A stretch of 64,000 nt of DNA from Lachnospiraceae bacterium (GCA_017620975.1 JAGAUD010000012.1:1-64000), one strand, 5' to 3'; counted from the first letter of the stretch, positions 25,325-34,726 are shown. Notes: generated by a model from the letters alone, not told the origin. A program made the numbers and translations.

Positions 25325-25963
25325 ATGACAAATTATCAGAAGGAACTGGAGAAAATACTTCAGAAAATAGAAGCAGAGAATCATATGGTACCCAGATTAT
25401 ACCTTCATAGCTGCTGTGCACCCTGCAGCAGCTATGTACTGGAATATTTAAGTACATATTTTGAGATTACCGTATTTTATTATAATCCAAACATTTCTTT
25501 TGAAGAGGAATATCGTAAAAGAGTGGAGGAGCAGAAACGCCTGATAGCAGCTTTCAATGCTGAAGCCGGAAAGCAGCGATATCCTATTTCTGTGGAGGAG
25601 GGAAATTATGAGCCCGAGAGGTTCTTTGAAATTGCCAGAGGTCTGGAAACCTGCCCGGAAGGCGGTGAACGGTGCTTTCATTGCTTTGACCTGCGATTAA
25701 GAGAGACAGCACGCAGGGCAAAGCAGGGAAAGTACGATTACTTTGCCACCACACTGACCATCAGTCCTTTGAAAAATGCAGCAAAATTAAATGAAATCGG
25801 ACAGGTACTGGCCACAGAATATAGTGTGCCATGGCTTCCTTCCGATTTTAAAAAGAAGAATGGTTACAAGCGTTCCATCGAGCTTTCGGCACAATATGAT
25901 CTGTACCGACAGGATTATTGCGGATGTGCTTATTCTAAGGCACAAAGAGAAAAGCAAAAATGA
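25325..25963 (+). CDS. queH: Epoxyqueuosine reductase QueH
   Basis: QueH carries out the last step of queuosine formation in tRNA, reducing epoxyqueuosine, and is the non-cobalamin alternative to QueG. The 212-residue protein has the family cysteines: LHSCCAPCSSYVLEYL near residue 30, TCPEGGERCFHCFDLRL near 108, and the C-terminal DYCGCAYSK. These ligate an iron-sulfur cluster and a second metal site. An RGLETCPEGG loop and YFATTLTISPLKN strand also fit. The start at 25325 has only a weak ribosome site (GGAGACTGACTA). No queuosine transporter or tgt gene lies nearby. Confidence 0.93.
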   Translation: MTNYQKELEKILQKIEAENHMVPRLYLHSCCAPCSSYVLEYLSTYFEITVFYYNPNISFEEEYRKRVEEQKRLIAAFNAEAGKQRYPISVEEGNYEPERFFEIARGLETCPEGGERCFHCFDLRLRETARRAKQGKYDYFATTLTISPLKNAAKLNEIGQVLATEYSVPWLPSDFKKKNGYKRSIELSAQYDLYRQDYCGCAYSKAQREKQK

Positions 25964-26011
25964 TCTGTTACATCTTTTGTCTAAAAACAGGAAAAAATTC
26001 TCATTGGCATA

Positions 26012-26080
26012 TTGCCATTCGGTTAAATTTCGGCTATGATATAAAAATGACGCGGTTTGTGCAAGTGTAGGTACAAACCG
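26012..26080 (+). promoter_or_regulatory. argS promoter and leader hairpin
   Basis: TTGCCA (26012-26017), 17 bases, TATGAT (26035-26040). The leader then contains CGGTTTGT (26053-26060) paired exactly with ACAAACCG (26073-26080). No T run follows, so this is more likely a leader structure than a terminator. T-box elements are absent. Confidence 0.55.
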
Positions 26081-26125
26081 AAAATGGATTTTACGGTGAG
26101 GAGTTTCCTCGGAAAGGAATTTACT

Positions 26126-27892
26126 ATGAAGAAAATGATAGACCTTCTTACTCAGGAGATGCAGGCAGCTTTTGAAGCGGCCGGATATGATCCTGCTTTG
26201 GGAAGGGTAACGTTATCCAATCGTCCCGATTTATGTGAATATCAGTGTAATGGTGCCATGGCTGGTGCCAAGCAGTATAGAAAAGCGCCGATCATGATTG
26301 CCAATGATGTGGCAGCCCGCCTTCAGAATAGCAAAGTATTCAGTGAGGCAAATGCGGTAGCGCCCGGTTTCCTGAATCTGAAAGTGACAGAAAGTTTTCT
26401 GGCAGAGTATCTTAAGGAAATGGCAGCAGATGCAAAATATGGTTTGGAAATGCCACAGCAACCCAAGAAGATTATTATCGACTACGGCGGAGCCAATGTG
26501 GCCAAGCCCCTTCACGTGGGACATATCCGTTCTGCAGTTATCGGTGAAAGCATCAAGCGTATCTGCCGTTATGCAGGACATGAAGTCATCGGTGATGTAC
26601 ATTTGGGAGACTGGGGACTACAGATGGGCCTTGTTATCATGGGGCTTAAAGAACGAAAGCCGGATTTAATTTATTTTGACGAAAGCTATGAGGGAGAATA
26701 TCCTGAAGAAGCACCTTTCACTATCTCAGAGCTGGAAGAAATCTACCCTGCATCCAGTGCAAAGTCCAAGGTTGATCCGGAATATAAGGCGCTGGCTATG
26801 GAAGCAACGTTTAAGCTGCAGAGCGGAGTAAGGGGATACCGTGCCATCTGGAAGCATATCCTGAACGTATCTGTAACAGATTTAAAGAAGAACTACGGCA
26901 GCCTGAATGTAGAATTCGATCTTTGGAAGGGCGAAAGCGATGTTCATGACCTGATTCCGGATATGGTAAAATATATGAAGGAAGAGGGATATGCCTATAT
27001 CAGCGAGGGTGCACTGGTAGTAGATGTAAAGGAAGAGACTGATACCAAGGAGATTCCTCCCTGCATGATCTTAAAATCAGACGGAGCATCTTTATATAAT
27101 ACTACAGACCTGGCTACCATTATGGAGCGTATGAAGCTGTATAATCCGGATGAAATGATTTATGTAGTGGACAAACGTCAGGACTTGTATTTTGACCAGG
27201 TATTCCGCTGCGCGCGCAAGACCAAGCTTGTGACTGACGAGACCGAACTTAAATTTGTAGGTTTTGGTACCATGAACGGCAAGGACGGTAAGCCTTTTAA
27301 GACCCGTGAGGGTGGTGTCATGCGTCTGGAGAATCTGATTAAAGAGACAAAAGAAGAGATGTATCGCAAGATTCGTGAAGGAAGGGATATGTCCGATAAA
27401 GAGGCAGCAGAAGTAGCAGGAATTGTAGCTGTATCGGCTTTGAAATACGGTGACCTGTCCAATCAGGCTTCTAAGGACTATATCTTTGATATTGAGCGCT
27501 TTACTTCGTTTGAAGGTGATACCGGTCCTTATATTTTGTACACCATCGTTCGCATCAAATCCATTCTGGGCAAATACGCAGAGCAGGGTGGGAATTTGAA
27601 TAAAGTGGGACTGAAAGAGGCCTGCAATGAGTCTGAGAAGGCTCTGATGCTGCAGTTGACCCAGTTTAATGCCATGATGCAGAATGCAGCAGAGGAAATT
27701 GCACCTCATAAAGTATGTGCTTATATTTATGACCTTGCAAATGCATTTAATCATTTCTACCATGAAACCAAGATTCTGGCTGAAGAGGATGAAGACAGGA
27801 AGAGCGGCTTGATTGCGTTGCTGGTACTGACCAGAGATGTTCTGGAGACCAGTATTGATGTGCTGGGCTTCTCTGCACCGGAGAGAATGTAA
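26126..27892 (+). CDS. argS: Arginyl-tRNA synthetase
   Basis: ArgRS charges tRNA-Arg. The 588-residue class I synthetase has the N-terminal additional domain, then the HIGH-type ATP site PLHVGHIRSAVIGESI near residue 130. VHLGDWGLQMG follows, and DGKPFKTREGGVMRL near residue 395 stands at the KMSK position, which is degenerate in ArgRS. The C-terminal DALR anticodon-binding domain begins near residue 465 and ends ALVLTRDVLETSIDVLGF-like. ATG 26126 follows GGAAAGGA and is preferred to an upstream frame start at 26057. It stands alone with its own promoter. Confidence 0.95.
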   Translation: MKKMIDLLTQEMQAAFEAAGYDPALGRVTLSNRPDLCEYQCNGAMAGAKQYRKAPIMIANDVAARLQNSKVFSEANAVAPGFLNLKVTESFLAEYLKEMAADAKYGLEMPQQPKKIIIDYGGANVAKPLHVGHIRSAVIGESIKRICRYAGHEVIGDVHLGDWGLQMGLVIMGLKERKPDLIYFDESYEGEYPEEAPFTISELEEIYPASSAKSKVDPEYKALAMEATFKLQSGVRGYRAIWKHILNVSVTDLKKNYGSLNVEFDLWKGESDVHDLIPDMVKYMKEEGYAYISEGALVVDVKEETDTKEIPPCMILKSDGASLYNTTDLATIMERMKLYNPDEMIYVVDKRQDLYFDQVFRCARKTKLVTDETELKFVGFGTMNGKDGKPFKTREGGVMRLENLIKETKEEMYRKIREGRDMSDKEAAEVAGIVAVSALKYGDLSNQASKDYIFDIERFTSFEGDTGPYILYTIVRIKSILGKYAEQGGNLNKVGLKEACNESEKALMLQLTQFNAMMQNAAEEIAPHKVCAYIYDLANAFNHFYHETKILAEEDEDRKSGLIALLVLTRDVLETSIDVLGFSAPERM

Positions 27893-27913
27893 ATGTCTCG
27901 ATTTCTTGAATAG

Positions 27914-27959
27914 CTGTAAATGGTGCCTTGCCGACAGAACAGCAAGGCACCATTTACAG
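27914..27959 (+). other. Perfect 18-base-pair hairpin after argS
   Basis: CTGTAAATGGTGCCTTGC (27914-27931) is exactly complementary to 27942-27959 around a 10-base loop. No T run follows on either strand. It may protect the argS 3' end or act as a factor-assisted terminator. Confidence 0.6.
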
Positions 27960-28044
27960 AGAATACAACGAAAGTGTTTCTGGGTATGACATATGAAAAC
28001 AGTAGAAGCCTGTAAAAAGTTTTTGAAAAAATTGAAAAAAGTTG

Positions 28045-28073
28045 TTGACAAAACCAGTGCTCTGTAGTATACT
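28045..28073 (+). promoter_or_regulatory. Promoter of the tRNA-Val/tRNA-Met unit
   Basis: TTGACA (28045-28050), 17 bases, TATACT (28068-28073), about 32 bases before tRNA-Val. Confidence 0.8.
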
Positions 28074-28105
28074 GACAAAGTCGGTTGCGACAGTAACTGA
28101 TAAAC

Positions 28106-28178
28106 GGAATCTTAGCTCAGCTGGGAGAGCATCTGCCTTACAAGCAGAGGGTCATAGGTTCGAGCCCTATAGGTTCCA
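28106..28178 (+). tRNA. tRNA-Val (TAC anticodon)
   Basis: The 73-base cloverleaf has acceptor GGAATCT/AGGTTCC with one G-T pair, discriminator A, and anticodon loop TTACAAG with TAC at 28139-28141. The T-arm carries GGTTCGAGCC. CCA is not encoded. Confidence 0.95.
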
Positions 28179-28200
28179 CTCCGACGAAAGTTGGATATAT

Positions 28201-28274
28201 GGCGAGATAGCTCAGTTGGCTAGAGCATGCGGTTCATACCCGCAGTGTCGAGGGTTCGAATCCCCCTCTCGCTA
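28201..28274 (+). tRNA. tRNA-Met (CAT anticodon), elongator type
   Basis: The 74-base cloverleaf has acceptor GGCGAGA/TCTCGCT with a G1-T72 wobble, as I recall for B. subtilis elongator tRNA-Met, and discriminator A. The anticodon loop TTCATAC has CAT at 28235-28237. The anticodon stem TGCGG/CCGCA lacks the three G-C pairs of initiator tRNA. tRNA-Ile2, read through lysidine, is a less likely alternative. Confidence 0.9.
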
Positions 28275-28280
28275 TGGACA

Positions 28281-28308
28281 AGGCCTTGAATTTATTCAAG
28301 GTCTTTTT
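28281..28308 (+). terminator. Intrinsic terminator of the tRNA-Val/Met unit
   Basis: GGCCTTGAAT pairs with ATTCAAGGTC, closed by a two-base TT turn, followed by TTTTT. Confidence 0.85.
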
Positions 28309-28369
28309 CTTTGCCCGTTAAAGTAACAGTAATCATAGAGATATAAACACAGATAAGGATATAAATAGA

Positions 28370-29869
28370 ATGAATGAAATAAAAGAAAGAAACAACGAAA
28401 AAGGAATTGCAGAAGCTTTAGAAGAGGCGAAAGAATTGCAGAATCAGAGCCTGGAGCAGCTTCTGGACCCGAGAATCCTTCGTGCCATCCGTGAAATGGG
28501 TTTTACCAGAATGTCTCCCATCCAGGAACAGGCTATACCCAATCTTTTGGAAGGAAAGGATATCATCGGTCAGGCCCAGACCGGTACCGGTAAAACAGCA
28601 GCATTTGGGATACCTTTGATTCAGAAGGTGGATCCGGAGCTTCGTAAGCTCCAGGCGATTGTCCTTTGCCCAACAAGAGAACTGGCCATTCAGGCAGCAG
28701 AAGAACTTCGTAAGTTGGCGAAATACATGCATAGCATCAAGATACTTCCCGTTTACGGCGGGCAGGAAATAGGCCGCCAGATCAGTGGGCTGCGAGGTGT
28801 GCAGATTATTGTAGGTACCCCTGGCCGTGTCATGGATCACATGAGACGGCATACCATTAAGCTGGAATATGTGAATATGGTGGTTCTGGATGAAGCAGAC
28901 GAGATGCTGAACATGGGATTTCGAGAAGATATGGAGCTGATACTGGGAGAGATTCCGGGCGAGCATCAGACGGCACTTTTTTCGGCTACCATGCCCAAGC
29001 CTATTTTGGAGATTACCGGAAAATTCCAGAAGGATGCCCGACTGATCAAAGTGGCTTCCAAGGAACTGACCATCCCTCTGGTGTCCCAACGTTTTTACAG
29101 AGTACGCAATGAGGATAAGGATGCAGCATGCGTCAGATTGTTGGAATATTACCAGCCGAAGCTTTGCCTGATCTTTTGCAATACCAAGAAAAAAGTGGAT
29201 GAATTGACCGAGTGCTTGAAGCAGCATGATTTTCAGGCGGAAGGACTGCATGGAGATATGGCTCAGGCCCAGAGAGATGTGGCCATGGGACGATTCCGGA
29301 ACGGAAGCACCAATATTCTGATTGCAACAGATGTGGCGGCCAGAGGAATTGATGTGGACGATGTAGAAGCTGTCATCAATTATGATATTCCCCAGGATAT
29401 TGAATATTATGTGCATCGAATCGGAAGAACAGGACGTGCAGGAAGGACAGGGCGTTCCTTTACCTTTGCAAGTGGACGGGAGATTTTCCGTATCCGGGAA
29501 ATTGAACGGGTGTGTCACACGACAATAGAAGAAAAGCGCCTGCCGGGAGCCGGTAAAGTGATGAAAGCCAAGGCTGAGAAGTTGTTAGAACAGGTATGGG
29601 AGCTGAAGGACAGCGACGATCTGGACTTGATGGAAAAATTCCTGGAACGCAAGATAGAAAAGGAAGGCTGCGATGCCATGGAACTGGCTTCCCTGCTTTT
29701 GAAATTTTATGTAGGTGACAAGGGCGAGGAAATTCCTGTAGATGAACCGCCGGTGAAGTTTGCTGCCCGTGGAAGAGAACGGGATAGAAAAGGCAATCTG
29801 CGTGGCGGACGAACGGAGGATAAAGGCCGGAGAGACAGACGAGGTCGCAGAAGCAACAGACGCCATTAA
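28370..29869 (+). CDS. DEAD-box ATP-dependent RNA helicase
   Basis: The 499-residue helicase unwinds RNA in ribosome assembly, cold adaptation or mRNA decay. Motifs in order are Q motif MSPIQEQAIP, Walker A AQTGTGKTA, PTRELAIQ, TPGRVMDHM, DEAD in VVLDEADEML, SAT, the C-domain VAARGIDV and HRIGRTGRAGRTG. A short C-terminal extension ends in an Arg/Gly-rich basic tail (GRRDRRGRRSNRRH) that probably binds RNA without specificity. This layout is close to CshA-type helicases; the DbpA RNA-binding domain is not evident. The gene follows the tRNA terminator and has only a weak ribosome site before its ATG. Confidence 0.92.
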   Translation: MNEIKERNNEKGIAEALEEAKELQNQSLEQLLDPRILRAIREMGFTRMSPIQEQAIPNLLEGKDIIGQAQTGTGKTAAFGIPLIQKVDPELRKLQAIVLCPTRELAIQAAEELRKLAKYMHSIKILPVYGGQEIGRQISGLRGVQIIVGTPGRVMDHMRRHTIKLEYVNMVVLDEADEMLNMGFREDMELILGEIPGEHQTALFSATMPKPILEITGKFQKDARLIKVASKELTIPLVSQRFYRVRNEDKDAACVRLLEYYQPKLCLIFCNTKKKVDELTECLKQHDFQAEGLHGDMAQAQRDVAMGRFRNGSTNILIATDVAARGIDVDDVEAVINYDIPQDIEYYVHRIGRTGRAGRTGRSFTFASGREIFRIREIERVCHTTIEEKRLPGAGKVMKAKAEKLLEQVWELKDSDDLDLMEKFLERKIEKEGCDAMELASLLLKFYVGDKGEEIPVDEPPVKFAARGRERDRKGNLRGGRTEDKGRRDRRGRRSNRRH

Positions 29870-29965
29870 CGGGGCAATGCTCTATAAAAAAGGAATAGCG
29901 TTAATAAGAAAAGTATAGTATAATAAATGTACTAAACAGAAAATAAACAGATGGAGGCAACTACT

Positions 29966-30379
29966 ATGCAAAATTGTGGATATTGTCAGGGCGGAGAATT
30001 ATTAGCAAAGTTCGGTATCAAGATCTGTGATCTTGAGGTAAGCCAATTGATTTTATTTAAAGAGCAAAGTCATCCGGGAAGAGTGATTGTAGCTTACAAG
30101 GATCATGTGAGCGAAATTGTCAACTTAAGTGACGAGGAAAGAAGCAATTTTTTTGCAGATGTGAACAGGGCAGCGAAGGCGCTTCATGCAGCATTTCATC
30201 CTGTGAAAGTAAATTATGGTGCTTACGGAGATACGGGATGCCATTTGCATTTCCATCTCGTTCCCAAATATAAGGACGAGTTTGAGTGGGGTGGCGTATT
30301 TGCCATGAATCCGGGCAAAGTGTACCTGTCAGACGCTGAATATGAAGAAATGATTGAGAAAATCAAAGCTCATTTATAA
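29966..30379 (+). CDS. HIT-family nucleotide-binding protein
   Basis: HIT proteins hydrolyse or transfer nucleotidyl groups, typically from dinucleoside polyphosphates or adenylylated compounds. The 137-residue protein has the histidine triad [13 protein letters not shown] near residue 95 and [16 protein letters not shown] in the middle. An N-terminal CGYC pair suggests a metal site. The ATG at 29966 is 7 bases after GGAGG; an in-frame ATG at 29951 lacks such a site. A TATAAT at 29920 suggests a promoter in front. The gene ends 13 bases before ispF. Confidence 0.88.
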   Translation: MQNCGYCQGGELLAKFGIKICDLEVSQLILFKEQSHPGRVIVAYKDHVSEIVNLSDEERSNFFADVNRAAKALHAAFHPVKVNYGAYGDTGCHLHFHLVPKYKDEFEWGGVFAMNPGKVYLSDAEYEEMIEKIKAHL

Positions 30380-30392
30380 TAAGGGTGGCAAT

Positions 30393-30935
30393 ATGAGAAT
30401 TGGAATGGGATATGATGTACACCGCCTGGTGGAAGGCAGGGACTTGATTATGGGTGGCATGAAAATTCCTTATGAAAAAGGTTTGCTGGGTCATTCCGAT
30501 GCAGATGTGCTGTTGCACGCCGTTATGGATGCTTTGCTCGGAGCGGCTGCATTGGGAGATATCGGAAAGCATTTCCCGGATACAGACCCTGCTTATAAAG
30601 GAATTTCTTCCATTAAGCTTCTTGAAAAAGTAGGCGAACTTCTGAATGAAAATGGCTTCCTGATTGAAAATATTGATGCTACCATTATTGCTCAGGCACC
30701 CAAAATGCGTCCTCATATCGATACTATGAGAGCAAATATTGCGGCTGCACTGGACATCGAGGTCAGCCAGGTGAATGTAAAAGCGACTACGGAAGAGGGT
30801 CTTGGTTTTACAGGAACCGGAGAAGGGATTTCCTCCCAGGCGATCTGTATGCTGACCAGTCCGTTTGACTTGACAGCGCAGCAGATTGCTGGCGGATGCG
30901 GAGGGTGCAGCGGCTGCAGACAACAGTTACAATAA
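30393..30935 (+). CDS. ispF: 2-C-methyl-D-erythritol 2,4-cyclodiphosphate synthase with Cys-rich tail
   Basis: IspF cyclises CDP-methylerythritol phosphate in the MEP pathway to isoprenoids. Zinc ligands are in [15 protein letters not shown] (Asp-x-His) and the later [35 protein letters not shown] and [20 protein letters not shown] complete the trimeric enzyme. The usual length is about 157-160 residues. This one has 180, with a tail containing [10 protein letters not shown], four cysteines spaced like a small metal site or flexible thiol tag. The ATG at 30393 follows AAGGGTGGC. In Bacillus ispF belongs to the ispD-ispF-gltX-cysE-cysS group, and here it is indeed followed by the cysE operon. 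Confidence 0.94.
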   Translation: MRIGMGYDVHRLVEGRDLIMGGMKIPYEKGLLGHSDADVLLHAVMDALLGAAALGDIGKHFPDTDPAYKGISSIKLLEKVGELLNENGFLIENIDATIIAQAPKMRPHIDTMRANIAAALDIEVSQVNVKATTEEGLGFTGTGEGISSQAICMLTSPFDLTAQQIAGGCGGCSGCRQQLQ

Positions 30936-30951
30936 TTTTTAAAATTTGCAG

Positions 30952-30980
30952 TTGACAAAACTGATAATTTTGCATATCTT
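30952..30980 (+). promoter_or_regulatory. Promoter of the cysE operon
   Basis: TTGACA (30952-30957), 17 bases, TATCTT (30975-30980), directly before the T-box leader. Confidence 0.7.
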
Positions 30981-30989
30981 ATTAAGTAG

Positions 30990-31257
30990 GAAAAAGTGGA
31001 TAGAGAAAGGCAGAGAACGGGAAGAGTACTGTTTGAGTGCGGTCATAGAGAAGGAGCTTCAGCGGCTGAGAGAGCTCCCGGCCAATAGAGCAGGAAGTGC
31101 ACCCGAGAGCCGGTTTGGGGAACGTATTTTGTGATATCAGTATCCGGACTCGTAGGCGGGCGTTAACCGTATTGAGGGAAAGGCTTATCATGCCTTTAAG
31201 CAGAGTGGAACCGCGGATAAATTCGTCTCTAAGCAGGATGGATTTGTCCGTTTTTTT
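30990..31257 (+). promoter_or_regulatory. Cysteine-responsive T-box leader
   Basis: This is a tRNA-sensing riboswitch. The 14-base T-box AGAGTGGAACCGCG is at 31202-31215. The Stem I distal part has AGAGAG and CCCGG elements. The specifier loop reads GAAG-TGC-ACCCGAG, giving codon TGC for cysteine at 31098-31100. A terminator pairs 31214-31224 with 31240-31250, followed by seven T; the T-box overlaps its left arm, as required for the antiterminator switch. Uncharged tRNA-Cys would turn on cysE and cysS together, a sensible match of synthesis and charging. Left boundary approximate. Confidence 0.92.
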
Positions 31258-31312
31258 AGTCAAAGGCAACTGCCGTTTTACACCTCATAAGACCCGGACA
31301 GGAGGCAATCAT

Positions 31313-32092
31313 ATGGGTATGATCAAAAACATAAAAGAAGAGATACGAATAGTCAGGGAGCGTGACCCGGCCATTCATTCAGCTATGGAGGTGTTCCTGT
31401 ATCCAAGTTTCAAGGTAATGCTGCATTACAGGATAGCGCATAAGCTGTATCTGAAGAAACATTATTTCCTGGCAAGATACGTTTCCCAGAGAGGTGTGCG
31501 CAAGACAGGAATCGAGATTCATCCGGGTGCACAGATTGGAAAAGGTTTTTTCATCGATCATGGTAACGGTGTTATTATAGGAGAAACTACGATTATTGGG
31601 AATAATGTAACGCTTTACCAGGGAGTTACACTGGGAGGAAACGGTAAAGAGCACGGCAAGCGTCATCCTACCATTGGGGATAATGTTATGATCAGTGCCG
31701 GCGCTAAAGTATTGGGATCGTTTACCATCGGAGAGAATTCCAAGATTGGAGCTGGTAGTGTGGTCCTGAGCGAAGTGCCGCCCAATTCTACCGTAGTGGG
31801 GGTACCCGGACGTGTAGTAAAACGTGACAATAAGGTTTTGCCGCGGGAAACTTTGAACCAGATAGACCTCCCCGATCCCGTAAGAGAGGATATCAGTTGT
31901 CTGCAGCATGCTAATACAGAATTGACCAACAGACTGCTGGATATGGAGGCAGAATTAAAACAGCTTCGTAAAAAAGTCAAGAAGCAGGAAAAGGAACTTT
32001 CCAAGAGAAAGAAAAAGCAATCTAAGGAAGCAAAAGCAGCAGAAGTTTTGATAGAAACAGGAGAAGAAAAAAATGAGCATGAAGATTTATAA
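31313..32092 (+). CDS. cysE: Serine O-acetyltransferase
   Basis: CysE makes O-acetylserine, the acceptor for sulfide in cysteine synthesis. The 259-residue protein has an N-terminal helical part with [18 protein letters not shown]. The left-handed beta-helix of hexapeptide repeats follows ([38 protein letters not shown]) with catalytic His in IDHG, then [11 protein letters not shown] and GVPGRVVK. A lysine-rich coiled-coil tail of about 60 residues is longer than in E. coli CysE. ATG 31313 follows AGGAGGCAATC. It is the first gene behind the Cys T-box and overlaps cysS by 20 bases. No cysK is present nearby. Confidence 0.93.
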   Translation: MGMIKNIKEEIRIVRERDPAIHSAMEVFLYPSFKVMLHYRIAHKLYLKKHYFLARYVSQRGVRKTGIEIHPGAQIGKGFFIDHGNGVIIGETTIIGNNVTLYQGVTLGGNGKEHGKRHPTIGDNVMISAGAKVLGSFTIGENSKIGAGSVVLSEVPPNSTVVGVPGRVVKRDNKVLPRETLNQIDLPDPVREDISCLQHANTELTNRLLDMEAELKQLRKKVKKQEKELSKRKKKQSKEAKAAEVLIETGEEKNEHEDL

Positions 32093-33488
32093 CACATTGA
32101 GCAAAACAAAAGAAGAATTCGTACCTATCGAACCGGGCAAGGTAAAAATGTATGTGTGCGGACCTACCGTATATAATTATATACACATCGGAAATGCCCG
32201 TCCCATGATTGTATTTGATACGGTACGCCGTTATATGGAGCATAAAGGCTATGAAGTAAATTATGTATCCAATTTCACGGATGTGGATGACAAGATTATT
32301 AAGAAGGCCATTGAAGAGGGTGTTGACAGTGAAGTGATTTCACAGCGTTATATTGCGGAGTGCAAAAAAGATATGGCATCTCTGAATGTAAAGCCTGCTA
32401 CCACCCATCCTCAGGCTACCCAGGAAATCTGCGGAATGCTTAATATGATTGAGACTTTGATTGAAAAAGGGCATGCTTACAAAGCAGCTGACGGTACTGT
32501 GTATTTCCGCACCAGAAGTTTTAAGGAATATGGTAAGCTGTCCCATAAGAATCTGGACGATCTTCAGGGTGGTAACCGCTCTCTTCTGGTATCCGGTGAG
32601 GACCAGAAAGAGGACTCTCTGGATTTCGTACTTTGGAAACCCAAGAAGGACGGTGAGCCTTATTGGGAGTCTCCCTGGTGTCAGGGGCGTCCCGGCTGGC
32701 ACATTGAGTGCTCTGTTATGAGTAAAAGATATCTGGGAGAAGAGATTGATATCCATGCAGGCGGAGAGGATCTTGTATTTCCTCATCATGAGAATGAGAT
32801 TGCCCAGTCTGAAGCAGCCAATGGTAAGACTTTTGCAAAATACTGGATGCACAATGCTTTCCTGAATATTGATAATAAGAAGATGTCCAAATCGGCAGGA
32901 AATTTCTTTACTGTAAGAGATATCCTTGAAAAATATGATCCTCAGGTGCTGCGTTTCTTCATGCTGTCAGCTCATTACAGAAGTCCTCTGAACTTCAGCG
33001 CAGATTTGATGGAAGCTGCCGGAAACGGTTATGAGAGAATTGTAACCAGCGTTGATAATCTGAAGTATCTTCTTGGAAAAGCAACTGCTGACGAGATGAC
33101 TGAGGCAGAGGCTGCTCTTTTGAAAGAAGCAGAGGGATATGTGAACAAATTTGATGAAGCCATGGATGATGATTTCAATACAGCAGATGCCATCTCTGTT
33201 ATTTTTGAACTGGTTAAATTTGTTAATACCAATGTGTCAGAAGCAAGCAGCAAGGCTTATCTGGAGGCTCTTAAGCAGGAAATCGTGCTTCTTTCCGATA
33301 TCTGCGGTCTGATCGTAGATAAAAAGGAAGAGATGCTGGATGAGGATATCGAGAAGTTGATTGAGGAAAGACAGGCAGCCAGAAAGGCAAGGAATTTTGC
33401 AAGAGCAGATGAAATCAGAGGAGAGCTTCTGGCGAAAGGTATCATTTTGGAAGATACACGTGAGGGTGTAAAATGGAAGAGAGCGTAA
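32073..33488 (+). CDS. cysS: Cysteinyl-tRNA synthetase
   Basis: CysRS (471 residues) charges tRNA-Cys. The class I motifs are [17 protein letters not shown] (HIGH region) and [13 protein letters not shown] near residue 270. The zinc ligands that discriminate cysteine are in [19 protein letters not shown] and the [10 protein letters not shown] segment. The DALR-type C-terminus is normal. The ATG at 32073 lies inside the end of cysE, 20 bases before its stop, after AGGAG; a second ATG at 32079 is possible. It overlaps mrnC by 16 bases. It is controlled with cysE by the T-box. Confidence 0.96.
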   Translation: MSMKIYNTLSKTKEEFVPIEPGKVKMYVCGPTVYNYIHIGNARPMIVFDTVRRYMEHKGYEVNYVSNFTDVDDKIIKKAIEEGVDSEVISQRYIAECKKDMASLNVKPATTHPQATQEICGMLNMIETLIEKGHAYKAADGTVYFRTRSFKEYGKLSHKNLDDLQGGNRSLLVSGEDQKEDSLDFVLWKPKKDGEPYWESPWCQGRPGWHIECSVMSKRYLGEEIDIHAGGEDLVFPHHENEIAQSEAANGKTFAKYWMHNAFLNIDNKKMSKSAGNFFTVRDILEKYDPQVLRFFMLSAHYRSPLNFSADLMEAAGNGYERIVTSVDNLKYLLGKATADEMTEAEAALLKEAEGYVNKFDEAMDDDFNTADAISVIFELVKFVNTNVSEASSKAYLEALKQEIVLLSDICGLIVDKKEEMLDEDIEKLIEERQAARKARNFARADEIRGELLAKGIILEDTREGVKWKRA

Positions 33489-33928
33489 GCGCGGTGCAGA
33501 ACAGCCTTTTGGATAGTATCAAAGAGACATTTGCCTGTAAAGAGACAGATGTCAGAGCCTACTCACCATTGACACTGGCCTATATCGGAGACGTGGTATA
33601 CGATCTTATCATCAGGACCGTAGTAGTGGAACGGGGAAACCGGGCAGCTAACGAGCTGCACAAACGTACTATTCAGTATGTGAAGGCACAGACTCAGGCG
33701 CAGATGATTGAGGCACTGCTTCCCCTGCTCTCTGAGGAGGAAGAAGCAGTCTATAAAAGAGGACGTAATGCCAAATCTTATACGTCTGCCAAGAATGCTT
33801 CCATCGGAGATTATCGTAAGGCTACCGGTTTTGAGGCACTGCTTGGGTACCTGTATTTGTTAAATCGCATGGATCGGGTATTGGAACTGTGTAAACAGGG
33901 GATTGAAGCTGTGCATCTGACGATATAG
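33473..33928 (+). CDS. mrnC: Mini-ribonuclease 3
   Basis: Mini-III is a dimeric RNase III catalytic domain without a double-stranded-RNA-binding domain; in Bacillus it matures 23S rRNA ends. The 151-residue chain contains SPLTLAYIGDVVYDLIIRT, with the catalytic acidic residues of the RNase III signature, and TSAKNASIGDYRKATGFEALLGYLYL, which provides the second acidic set. Gene order cysS-mrnC-rlmB is the standard Firmicute order. The start lies inside the end of cysS, so translation is probably coupled. Confidence 0.93.
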   Translation: MEESVSAVQNSLLDSIKETFACKETDVRAYSPLTLAYIGDVVYDLIIRTVVVERGNRAANELHKRTIQYVKAQTQAQMIEALLPLLSEEEEAVYKRGRNAKSYTSAKNASIGDYRKATGFEALLGYLYLLNRMDRVLELCKQGIEAVHLTI

Positions 33929-33968
33929 GGATAAAGTAATAAAAACTGCAGCAAAGAAGGAGGAATCC

Positions 33969-34712
33969 ATGGGATACCAGGAATTCACCATAGAAGGCAG
34001 AAATGCCGTAATAGAGGCTTATCGTTCAGGTAAGCCCATTGATAAGATTTTCATACTGGACGGATGTCAGGATGGTCCTGTTATGACCATTAAGAGAGAA
34101 GCCAAGAAGCATGACACCATGGTAAAATATGTGACCAGAGAGCGTCTTGACCAGTTATCCGAAACAGGTAAGCATCAGGGTGTAATTGCTTATGCGGCAG
34201 CGTATGAATACGCTGAGGTAGAAGATATCCTGAAGGCAGCAAGAGACAAGGGAGAGGCACCGTTTATTTTCCTGCTTGATAATATTGAAGATCCTCATAA
34301 TCTGGGAGCGATTATCAGAACAGCCAACCTGGCAGGTGCTCATGGGGTCATCATTCCCAAGAATCGTGCTGTGGGGCTGACTGCTACGGTTGCCAGAACT
34401 TCTGCGGGAGCACTGAACTACACACCGGTAGCCAGGGTCACCAATCTGGCCAAGACCATTGAAGAGTTAAAAAAGGAAGGTCTGTGGTTCGTCTGTGCGG
34501 ATATGGGTGGTACTACTATGTATCAGTTGGATCTGAAGGGTGCTATAGGTCTTGTCATCGGCAATGAGGGTGAAGGTGTAGGCAGGCTTGTGAAAGAGAA
34601 ATGCGATATGATTGCTTCGATTCCCATGAAAGGGGATATTGATTCCCTGAATGCTTCTGTGGCAGCAGGTGTGCTGGCTTATGAAATTGTGCGCCAGAGG
34701 CTTCAGGCATAG
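33969..34712 (+). CDS. rlmB: 23S rRNA (guanosine-2'-O-)-methyltransferase RlmB-type (TrmH/SpoU family)
   Basis: SpoU-family enzymes methylate ribose 2'-OH in rRNA or tRNA using SAM through a knotted fold. The 247-residue protein has an N-terminal substrate domain (EFTIEGRNAVIEAYRSG). The three SPOUT motifs follow: LLDNIEDPHNLGAIIRTANLAG, GLVIGNEGEGVGRLV and IPMKGDIDSLNASVAAGVLAYE. Position after mrnC supports RlmB (YacO) rather than TrmH proper. The ATG follows AGGAGGAATCC. The yacP gene that usually comes next is absent. Confidence 0.92.
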   Translation: MGYQEFTIEGRNAVIEAYRSGKPIDKIFILDGCQDGPVMTIKREAKKHDTMVKYVTRERLDQLSETGKHQGVIAYAAAYEYAEVEDILKAARDKGEAPFIFLLDNIEDPHNLGAIIRTANLAGAHGVIIPKNRAVGLTATVARTSAGALNYTPVARVTNLAKTIEELKKEGLWFVCADMGGTTMYQLDLKGAIGLVIGNEGEGVGRLVKEKCDMIASIPMKGDIDSLNASVAAGVLAYEIVRQRLQA

Positions 34713-34726
34713 AAAGGAAGAATCAT

